The position numbers and the translations under genes are program-made. This document shows positions 54,754 to 64,000 of a stretch of 64,000 bases of DNA, in pieces. This DNA is from Spinacia oleracea (Eukaryota; Streptophyta; Magnoliopsida; Caryophyllales; Amaranthaceae), in contig NC_079492.1 in NCBI RefSeq assembly GCF_020520425.1, positions 34,041,542 to 34,105,541 on the forward strand, read 5' to 3'. A model generated the notes under the pieces. It worked only from the letters and a program-made list of their open reading frames with translations. It ran no database searches and was not told the origin of the DNA. Position 1 is the stretch's first letter; every line of letters begins with the position of its first letter.

Positions 54754-57597
54754 TTTAAAAACTACAATTGAAAAGAATAAACAAATAAATAACCATTCAC
54801 AGTTTCTCTTAATAAACTTAAATTCTAGCATACATGCATAATTCAATGTTTATTAAGCATTTTATTCAAGTTATGTGTTCCGGCAGGTGTGAATAAAATG
54901 ATTCCAAGATCCTAAAATCATTGAAGAACTAAGCACAGTTTGTCGACTTAATCCTAAAACATCTTAGGTAAGCAAAAGCCTTTTGCTAATAGTCTAGAAA
55001 CTATTCTTGGTTGATAGGTACGTCTAAGAACTTATTAGGTAAACCTATCGATTTTGCCACGACATAAAAGGACTCCTTACTTATATCGTTGAGTTTCACC
55101 AAAACTAACATGTACTCACAATTATTTGTGTACCTTGCCCCTTTAGGACCAATAAGTAACACCTCGCTGAGCGAAAACTATTACTAGATTGATGAAAAGG
55201 ATATCCAAGCAAGTGTATATTTTGGCATGGCACCTTTTAACTCAATTTTTAAGTTTGGAACTTAAGGCTCTTACTATGTTGGTTAGATTTTAAGTGAACT
55301 AAAATCCTTAATCATGCAACATAATCAAGCTTTTGATCTCATGCATTTTAAGACATATTTAAAAGCAATAAATAACTTAAAACATGCATAAGATAAATGT
55401 GATCTAGTATAGCCCGACTTCATCTTGAAGCTTTAACTTCAAAGTCCGTCTTGAAAATCTCCGTGGGAGGCACCATTTTCTTCAAATAGAATAAGCTATA
55501 ATTAAAAATAATTACAACTATTTGATGGTACGCAGACCATATTTGAATTGAAAAACAACTTTGGTCCTTTAGACCAATTACATTCAAATTAATGGTACGC
55601 AGACCATATTTTCTATCCTATTTGGGCCATACTAGTCACTTCATAACCTGCAAAACAGTACATATACAATATATACCATTCATCCATTCATTAAAATGAA
55701 TGGCCCACATAGCTGGTTAGTAAAACACATTATGCATCACATAAACATTTGCATCAATTAATCAAGGGCACAAATAATCTACAAATTATTCAGTCCTTAT
55801 TAATTCTAATCAAGTTGTTTTAACCTTAAGGTTTTGTAGACCTAATCAAGAGTTTATGACTAAAAAGGTCTCCCACTTAAACCAATAAATTCATATGCTT
55901 TACTAATTTTAAACATAAAAATGTATTTCTAGTCTAACCGGAAACATACAAATTTAATTAAAATTTAAAGCTCATATAAATTTATAATTGAATCCAAAAA
56001 GTTTAATTTAATTTCAGTCGTATTTAAATTAATTCATGATTTTAATTTTAGTAAAATAATTAGAATAAATAAAATTTATTATAATTACAATATTCAAAAA
56101 AATCCAAGAAAATAATTTAAATTATTAATTTTAAAATTAATTAAAATTACGTAAACTGAAAATTTCAAATTAAAATTTCAAAACGATCTAATCGCAACGC
56201 AACAACCCTACGCAACGTACGCCCATGGGCCACACGCACACAGCCATCGCTGGCCATGTGCGCGCAGCCCATGCGCTGCGTCGCATTGCTGCTGCTGCTT
56301 TCCTTGGCAAGGCATCACGCGAGCTGGTGCTCGCTGCGCGCGCCAGCATTCGATGCACGCGAGCCATCGCTCGCTGCGCTCGCTCGCCAGCGCTCGCTGC
56401 GCGCGCTCGCCAGCGCTTGCTTTATGCGGGCCATTGCTCGCTGCGCACGCTCGCCAGCGCTCGCTGCGCGCGCTTGCCAGCGCTCGCTGCGCGCGCTTGC
56501 CAGCGCTCGATCCTGCGAGCCATCGCTCGCTGCGCGAGGCATCGACGCTGGGCGTAGCACTCGTGGCACGCGAGCTTGCGCTCGCTGCGCGCGAGGATCC
56601 GCACGCTTTGCGCGAGGCAATGCGCCCTGTGGCGCAGCTCGCTTGCTGCCCACACGCGACTGCTGTGCCTTGCTTTCGCCCTCGCCCATTCGTCCATTGC
56701 TCACAGCCCACGACACAAGGCAGGGCTGCTGCCTTGTGCTCGTGCACCATGGCCTTGCTCATTGCATTCGTGCCGCATGGGCGACGAGCTCCCTTGCTCG
56801 TCGTCACATGCCCGCACTATACAACACCCCTTAAGGGTAACACGTAGCGTCCATTGCTTTGTGCGTGCAAGTTTCATGAGCGAATCGCATAAAATTTAAA
56901 AATTTATATTTAAAATTAATGACAAATTAATAAATAATATTAATTTCATAATTTTAGGGCGAAAAAATCGAAAATTTATTATTCAATTGATTTCCGATTA
57001 ACATGGATTCAAGTCTAGGTCATAAAAATTTAAAATTTAACATAAATTTACAATTTTTATGGTGGTTTTTAATCATAGGTATCTAATTAAATTATAATTA
57101 ATTATGAAAATCAAATTAATTCTAAATTATTCTAATTTTCAACAAATTAATCATAATTACAAATTAGATTGCATAATTAACAAGGCTAGGCATTCAAACT
57201 TGTTAAACATATACAGCAGGTCAATCAAAAATTCAAGATTTATCAACAAGAATCGCAAATATTTAATTTAACATCTTAAATTTACGAAATTTTGCATTCG
57301 AAAAACTAAAACCTTCGAAAAGTCATAGTTAGGCTTCGAATTTGAGAATTCTGGGTTCGGCAGAAAAATACTCTTTTTGTCAAAATTTTAGAATGCCTTT
57401 TACATGCGGAATTGACACAAAAATCACTCGATTTGGATGAGTAACGAAGAAACTGCCGAAAAAACTGCGTACGTATAATTAAATAAACGCAATTTGCAAT
57501 TAATTAACAATTACGAAAATTAATCACCCCTTTTAATTCTTGCAAATTTGTAATATTTAACCATGTTCATGCAATTTAGATTATGAAAATAATAAGA
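54754..57597 (-). other. Element E leader
   Basis: About 2.8 kb. The first 31 codons before the Gag ATG (54846-54754) are open in frame and hydrophobic, as in B. Just before the ATG lies TTTCAATTGTAG, a splice-acceptor-like tract. The paired GGTACGCAGACCAT motifs lie at 55520-55610, the GC minisatellite at about 56360-56560, the hairpin at 56782-56803. Confidence 0.85.
56340..56590 (-). repeat. GC-rich minisatellite in E leader
   Basis: About ten variants of a ~21-bp unit (CGCTCGCTGCGCGCGCTCGC read on +). E has more copies than D at the same place, so the array changes length between near-identical elements. Confidence 0.75.
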
Positions 57598-57611
57598 GGC
57601 TCGTGATACCA
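57598..57611 (-). promoter_or_regulatory. Element E primer-binding site
   Basis: TGGTATCACGAGCC on the - strand, one base from LTR3, identical to B and D. Confidence 0.8.
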
Positions 57612-57612
57612 C

Positions 57613-59264
57613 TGTTAGGTTATGATACATATGACAATTCATAAATCATGCGGAAAAACCATAAAGCCAGGAAAACATATTATTTACACATAATCATTTA
57701 GCATAGTTTAGATGCATACTCTTTGTTGCGTGCCTTCCCTAGCTGCGCCCGAACCGAACAAGAACAAGTCTTTAGGACTCCAAGTGTCGTCCCTCCGTAG
57801 ATAGTCCACAGCACGTCCGGATCCGCCTTAAGATTGACCAACTAGAATCGCCCTTAAGGTACTATTATTTTCGGCACTTTATAGGCAAATGTGTGACTGA
57901 ATTTTTCTCTCAAAAACTCACTTTGAATACTTTTAAACTTGTTATAAATTGTGAGCCCTAGCCTCATATTTATAGGGGTATGGAAAGGGAATCGAAATCC
58001 TATTCAGATACAAATTAATTAAACCTAGAATCCTACAAGAACTCTAATTTAATTAATTTATCAATTAGAATTAGGAATTTAATCATTAACCGAACTCTGC
58101 ATGTTTTAGGAAACGTGACTGAATTTTCGGCACTTTATAGGCAATTGTGTGACTGAATTTTGCTCTCAAAAACTCACTTTGAATACTTGAATGCTCGATT
58201 TAAATATGTGACCCTAGGCACGTTTTTATAGAGTTATGGAAAAGGATTTGGAATCCTATTAGGATACTAATTTATTTAATTATAATCCTACTAGGACTCT
58301 AATTAAATAAACTAAATCTTTTCGGATTAGATTTAATCATATGAAAAATCCCGGTAGCTTTAGGATTCGAGTAGCACACAAACACACACGCACGCACAGC
58401 AGCCCACGAGGGGCGCTATGCGCGCGCGCGCTCAGCCCGCAAGCTCGCAGCCCACTGCCGCAAGCCCATACGCTGCCGCAGCCTTGGCGCGCACTGGGCC
58501 TGCCTTGCGGTGGGCCTGGCGCAGCCTTGGCTGGTGCGTTTGTGGCGCGCTGGCTTGCTGGGCGATGGCCCGGCTTCGTGCTGGGCCTTCGTCTGGCAGG
58601 CCTCGTCCGATGCTAATTCGTACGATACGCTTCCGATTAATTTCCCGATTCCGGAATTCATTTCCGATACGAACAATATTCAACATTTCCGATTCCGGAA
58701 TCAATTTCCGTTTCGAACAAATATTTAATATTTCCGTTTCCGGAATTATTTTCCGATTCCGATAATATTTCCGATTCTCACAATATTTCCGTTTCCGGCA
58801 ATATTTCTGATTCCGGCAATATTTCCATTTCCGATAATATTTTTCGATACGTACCATGTTTCCGTTTCCGGCAACATCTACGACTTGGATAATATTTATA
58901 TTTCCGATACGATCCATATTTCCGTTTCCGGCAATATCATCGTTTCCGGAGTATTCATTTCTTGCCTGTGACGATCTCAGCTCCCACTGAAACCAAGATC
59001 CGTCGATTCCGAATATCCATAGATGGAGTATTTAATGCCATTAAATACTTGATCCGTTTACGTACTATTTGTGTGACCCTACGGGTTCAGTCAAGAGTAA
59101 GCTGTGGATTAATATCATTAATTCCACTTGAACTGAAGCGGCCTCTAGCTAGGCATTCAGCTCACTTGATCTCACTGAATTATTAACTTGTTAATTAATA
59201 CTGAACCGCATTTATTAGACTTAACATAGAATGCATACTTGGACCAAGGGTATTATTTCCTTCA
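57613..59264 (-). repeat. LTR3 (1652 bp), chimeric and shared: 5' LTR of E and 3' LTR of F
   Basis: From 59264 down to about 58118 it is an E-type LTR (U3, GC block, TATA CTATAAAAACG near 58222-58231, start of the transcribed leader to GCCGAAAATTCAGTCAC). It then jumps back into an A/B-type LTR at GTTTCCTAAAACATGCAG and runs through a second TATA (CTATAAATATGAGG, 57965-57975) to the LTR end at 57613. About 255 bp are thus duplicated in a diverged form, giving two promoters in tandem. The junction is at about 58117-58130. Confidence 0.9.
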
Positions 59265-60128
59265 GTCTCCCACTTGTCCTTAGGGACAAGTGTGCATTTC
59301 CTAATTCCTTTGTCGCTCGATGCTTGCTCTTGAACATAAGGTAAGAGTTGTCATCCTTATTATGTCCAGAGGTGTTTCTCGGTTTCAGAGTTCAACTGAT
59401 CAAATAAACAGATAATCATAGCCTATGATTCATCCGAGCACGGCCATGCATTTCACAGTTTCTAGCTCTCCGAGTGGCCTTGTATAACTTTTAAGCATCT
59501 CATCCCGATTTATGGGAGGACAATCCCAATCTTGTGATATTGAGATTAGACTTCGTTTGATAGGTGATTACCTGAGCGTTGCCTTTATAGCCTCCTTTTA
59601 CGGTGCGACGGTTGGTCAACGTCAAAGCAACCAGTTCTCAAACAAGTAATCTCAAATTACTCAGGTATTGAGGATTCAGTGTCTAATAATTTTAATGAAA
59701 TTTACTTATGACAGATTTTCATCTCTTACAGTAAAGTTTCATAGGTCTTGTTTGATACTAGTCTTCCCAAAGTAAGTATCTATGCAAATGATTATGACAT
59801 GGCCATGTCCACATAGTTCAAGAAACAGAACTACTAGTCATCTTGCATTCTAATCGTCTAACGTTTTCTATGCGTCCAATTTTATAGAAAACTCCGACCA
59901 GGGACCTTTTCAACCTTTGACATTCAAGTTCACTTGATAGACATTTCTTAGTCACAGGACTGGTCCTGACAGTCTATCTTGAATATATCGTCAAATTGAA
60001 GGGACTCATCATTTAATAAACCACAAATTAAATGGAAAAATGAATTCTTTTCATTTATTGTGAATGATTAACCAATAATGTTTTACAAAGATTTAAACTC
60101 TAAAACTCTAAAACATTAAACAGAGACA
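59265..60128 (-). other. Element F 3' untranslated region and polypurine tract
   Basis: Nearly identical to 49897-50760. Two differences noted are GGGACTCATC for GGGACTTATC, and AAAACTCTAAAAC for AAAACTTTAAAAC. Confidence 0.85.
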
Positions 60129-63100
60129 TCAAAGCCATTCTCCAATATGCTTGATTCCCATAGCTGCAGTGTGCGAGTTGTGCTTCGCTTGCGGCAGAGG
60201 TTTAGTCAATGGATCTGATATGTTGTCATCAGTTCCAATTTTGCTTATCTCGACTTCTTTTCTTTCAACGAACTCTCGTAGAAGGTGAAATCTACGAAGT
60301 ACATGCTTGACTCTCTGGTGGTGTCTAGGCTCCTTTGCCTGTGCAATAGCTCCGTTATTGTCACAATACAGGGCTATTGGTCCTTTAATGGAGGGGACTA
60401 CACCAAGTTCACCTATGAACTTCCTTAGCCATATAGCTTCCTTTGCTGCTTCATGTGCAGCAATGTACTCCGCTTCAGTTGTAGAATCCGCAATGGTGCT
60501 TTGTTTAGCACTTTTCCAGCTTACTGCTCCTCCGTTGAGGCAGAAGACAAACCCAGACTGTGATCTGAAATCATCTTTGTCGGTTTGGAAACTTGCGTCC
60601 GTATAGCCTTTAACAATTAATTCATCATCTCCACCAAAGACCAGGAAGTCATCTTTGTGCCTTTTCAAGTACTTCAGAATGTTCTTGGCAGCAGTCCAAT
60701 GCGCCTCTCCTGGGTCTGACTGGTATCTGCTCGTAGCACTGAGTGCGTACGCAACATCCGGGCGTGTACATATCATAGCATACATTATTGAACCAATCAA
60801 TGATGCATATGGAATCCCATTCATTCGTCTACGCTCATCAAGTGTTTTTGGGCACTGAGTCTTGCTTAGAGTCATTCCATGAGACATGGGTAGGTAGCCT
60901 CGCTTGGAGTCTGCCATCTTGAACCTATCAAGCACCTTATTGATATAAGTGCTTTGACTAAGTCCAATCATCTTTTTAGATCTATCTCTGTAAATCTTGA
61001 TGCCCAATATGTACTGTGCTTCTCCTAGATCTTTCATCGAAAAACATTTCCCAAGCCAAATCTTGACAGAGTTCAACATAGGAATGTCATTTCCGATAAG
61101 TAATATGTCGTCGACATATAATACTAGGAAAGCAATTTTGCTCCCACTGACTTTCTTGTATACACAAGATTCGTCTGCGTTCTTGATGAAACCAAAGTCA
61201 CTGACTGCTTCATCAAAACGTATATTCCAGCTCCTGGATGCCTGCTTCAATCCGTAGATTGACTTCTTTAGCTTGCATACCTTTTTAGCATTCTTTGGAT
61301 CCTCAAAACCTTCAGGCTGTGTCATAAACACAGTTTCTGTTAAAACTCCGTTTAAGAAAGCAGTTTTGACATCCATCTGCCATATTTCGTAATCGTAATA
61401 TGCAGCGATTGCTAACATTATCCGAATAGACTTTAGCATTGCAACTGGTGAAAAGGTTTCATCGTAATCCACACCGTGGACTTGCCTGTAACCTTTTGCA
61501 ACCAATCTAGCTTTGAAAACTTCAAGTTTCCCATCCTTGTCCTTTTTCAGTTTGAAAACCCATTTGCTTCCAATGGCTTGGTAGCCATCTGGCAAATCGA
61601 CCAAATCCCATACTTGGTTTTCAGACATGGAGTCTAATTCAGATTGCATGGCTTCTTGCCACTGCTTGGAGCTAGGGCTCGTCATAGCTTGTTTGTAAGT
61701 CGCAGGTTCATCACTTTCAAGTAATAGAACGTCATAGCTCTCGTTCGTCAAAATACCTAAGTACCTTTCGATTGAGATCTATATCTTTGCGATCTACGCG
61801 GGGTAACATTTCTAGTTTGACCATGATTCTCACCAGATTCTTCTAAAGATCTCTGAGTTTCATCCTGAATGTCATCTTGAGCATTCTCTAGAGTTTGTTG
61901 TTTGACTCGAATTTCTTCGAGGTCTACTTTTCTCCCACTTGTCATTTTGGAAATGTGATCTTTCTCCAAAAAGACACCATCTCGAGCAACAAACACCTTG
62001 TTCTCAGATGTATTGTAGAAGTAATACCCCTTTGTTTCCTTTGGATATCCCACAAGGATACATTTGTCAGATTTTGGATGAAGTTTGTCTGAAATTAATC
62101 GTTTGACGTATACTTCACATCCCCAAATCTTAAGAAAAGACACATTTGGAGGCTTTCCAAACCATAATTCGTATGGAGTCTTTTCGACAGCTTTAGACGG
62201 AGCTCTATTTATAGTGAGTGCAGCTGTATTTAGTGCATGTCCCCAAAATTCTAATGGAAGTTTGGCCTGACCCATCATTGACCTGACCATGTCTAGCAAG
62301 GTTCTGTTCCTCCGTTCCGACACACCTTTCCATTGTGGTGTTCCAGGAGGAGTCAATTCTGATAGAATTCCACATTCTTTCAGATGGTCATCAAATTCAT
62401 AGCTCAGATATTCACCGCCTCTATCAGACCGCAGTGCCTTAATCTTCTTGCTTAATTGATTCTCTACTTCACTCTGAAATTCCTTGAATTTGTCAAAGGA
62501 TTCAGACTTATGCTTCATTAGGTAGACATAACCATACCTACTGAAGTCATCAGTGAAAGTGATAAAGTAGCTGAAACCACCTCTAGCATTTGTACTCATT
62601 GGTCCACATACATCTGTATGGATTAAACCCAATAGTTCATTTGCTCTTTCTCCAACTTTAGAGAAAGGTTGCTTTGTCATTTTGCCAAGTAAACATGATT
62701 CGCATTTACCATAATCCTCTAAGTCAAATGGTTCTAGAATTCCTTCCTTTTGAAGTCTTTGTAAGCGTTTCAAGTTTATATGGCCTAATCGACAATGCCA
62801 CAGATAGGTGAGATCTGAATCATCCTTTTTGGCCTTTTTGGTATTTATGTTATATACTTGTTTGTCGTGATCTAATAAATAAAGTCCATTGACTAATCTA
62901 GCAGATCCATAAAACATCTCTTTAAAATAAAACGAACAACTATTGTCTTTTATTAAAAAGGAAAATCCCTTAGCATCTAATCAAGAAACTGAAATGATGT
63001 TTTTTTTTTTAGTAAGACTTGGAACATGGAAACATTCTTCCAGTTCCAAAACTAGCCCGGAGGGCAACGACAAATAGTAAGTTCCTACAGCTAATGCAGC

Positions 63101-64000
63101 AATCCGTGCTCCATTTCCCACTCGTAGGTCGACTTCACCCTTGCTTAACTTTCTACTTCTTCTTAGTCCCTGTGGATTGGAACATAAGTGTGAGCCACAA
63201 CCTGTATCTAATACCCAAGAAGTTGAATTAGCAAGTATACAGTCTATAACGAAAATACCTGAAGATGGAACGACTGTTCCGTTCTTCTGATCTTCCTTTA
63301 GCTTTGGACATTCTCTTTTGTAATGGCCTATTCCATCACAATAAAGACAGCTTGATGTGGACTTGTCCTGCTTTGATTTAGCATTGCCCTTGGACTTTCC
63401 ACCTTTCTTGAATGGTCTCCTTCCAGCCTTGAGTAAATCTTTGGCTTCACAGTCCAGTATTATTTCAGCCTTTCTGACAAGGTGAACAAATTCTGCAACT
63501 GTTTCTTCTCTTGGTTCACTTAGGAATAGTTGCTTGAAGCGACCAAACCCACTGTGTAGTGAATTGAGCAAGATAGAGACTGCCATCCTTTCGCTTATTG
63601 GTGTTCCTAGTAGACTTAGGCGATCAAAGTATGAACGCATAAGATCCACATGGAACCTCAGTGGGACTCCTACCCTCTGTTTAGTGCGAAGGAGCTGAAC
63701 ATGTGTTTCTTGGATCTCCATCCTATAACACCTGTTGGGAGAACTAACCTTTAGACCAGACATTGATTCAATCAACTCATGGACGTTTAGGTCCCTGTCC
63801 TCCGTGCTTCCACGACAGATATCCCTCAGATTCTTGATGAGCGTAAAAGGTTCATAGGCTACAAACCTTTTAGCCCAATCATCAGGGATATTGTTCAGCA
63901 TGAGACTCATAACCTTTTTGAGATCCGCATCCCAGGCGTAAAATCTCTCTGGGGTCATGTCTCTGGCATAGTAGCTTGGCATGGGATGTGACAGTACATA
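60129..64000 (-). pseudogene. gag-pol: Element F gag-pol, partial, with frameshift and shared TGA
   Basis: Gag of the E type enters from the right edge (YVLSHPMPSYYARD...). The zinc knuckle, protease and A-run follow, then TGA at 62981-62983 in the same place as E. Integrase and the start of the spacer run to 61757, where a one-base loss at about 61769 (CTTTCGATTG against CTTTCCGGTTG in E) shifts the frame. RT-RNase H continues in the other frame to 60129. A change WNG to WKG in the integrase motif GTPQWNGVSE is F-specific. F is therefore more damaged than E. Confidence 0.92.

Larger units (their letters stand above)
48500..59264 (-). mobile_element. Element E: copia retrotransposon with a replaced Gag (shares LTR2 and LTR3)
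   Basis: The - strand order is LTR3, primer-binding site (57611-57598), leader, gag-protease, TGA, integrase-RT-RNase H, 3' region, LTR2. Its two LTRs differ structurally (1652 and 1397 bp), which would not be expected from a single retrotransposition, so at least one was acquired by recombination. Confidence 0.92.
57613..64000 (-). mobile_element. Element F: copia retrotransposon, 5' part beyond the window
   Basis: It has the same structure as E: 3' region, pol, TGA, protease, Gag, running off the right edge inside Gag. It differs from E by scattered single-base changes and one frameshift. Its 5' LTR is outside, so the array may continue. Confidence 0.92.

Noticed and set aside
1-64000. tRNA or rRNA genes
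   Set aside because: None seen; the tRNA-like signals are retrotransposon primer sites and a SINE-like box pair.

Overview
The window looks like plant nuclear DNA, probably from a flowering plant with a repeat-rich genome. Most of it is Ty1/copia LTR retrotransposons. The rest holds LINE, SINE-like, CACTA-, hAT- and Mutator-like fragments and MITEs. The only credible host genes are three two-exon LEA (late embryogenesis abundant) genes with AG/GT-type introns. Nothing suggests a bacterial, organellar or viral contig, and the species cannot be named from the sequence.

Layout. 1-4614 is the 3' part of a copia element (A, + strand) ending in a 1.4 kb LTR. A PBS-less piece of leader from a related element follows (4615-5515). 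A 3'-truncated copia element of another lineage (G, - strand) lies at 5517-8691. Gypsy-gag and LTR relics fill 8.7-9.7 kb. LEA1 is at 9783-12102 (-). About 585 bp upstream of its start codon sits a solo LTR (C, 12687-24571), split by a complete 10.47 kb element (B, 13445-23918, + strand) flanked by the target-site duplication GCCCA. From 24.6 to 31 kb there are an RTE LINE, a CACTA end, copia scraps, MITEs and a short L1 tail with a 16-bp target-site duplication. LEA2 (31072-32616) and LEA3 (33515-35642) follow in the same orientation as LEA1. From 36 to 40.9 kb there are hAT-like and Mutator-like nonautonomous elements.

From 40868 to the right edge is a tandem retrotransposon array on the - strand: LTR1 - D - LTR2 - E - LTR3 - F. 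Neighbouring internal regions share a single LTR, as expected from unequal recombination between LTRs. D has young-looking LTRs, leader and 3' UTR but a badly decayed coding region. E and F are near-identical copies. They carry a Gag unlike that of element B, joined to an almost identical protease-integrase-RT-RNase H. LTR3 is a 1652-bp chimera holding two different promoter/leader segments.

Working together. A, B, C, D, E and F belong to one long-leader, long-LTR family that resembles the Angela/BARE lineage (my assignment, from Gag-Pol motifs). B is structurally whole but frameshifted, and D is nonautonomous. E and F share an in-frame TGA between protease and integrase. The LEA proteins have a basic, Ser-rich N-terminus that looks like an organelle-targeting peptide, followed by LEA_4-type amphipathic repeats. 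Each upstream region pairs an ACGTG (ABRE/G-box) with a CATGCA (RY) motif, which suggests ABA/seed-desiccation control. The original LEA cluster has been spread apart by transposons. All coordinates and differences were read by eye.
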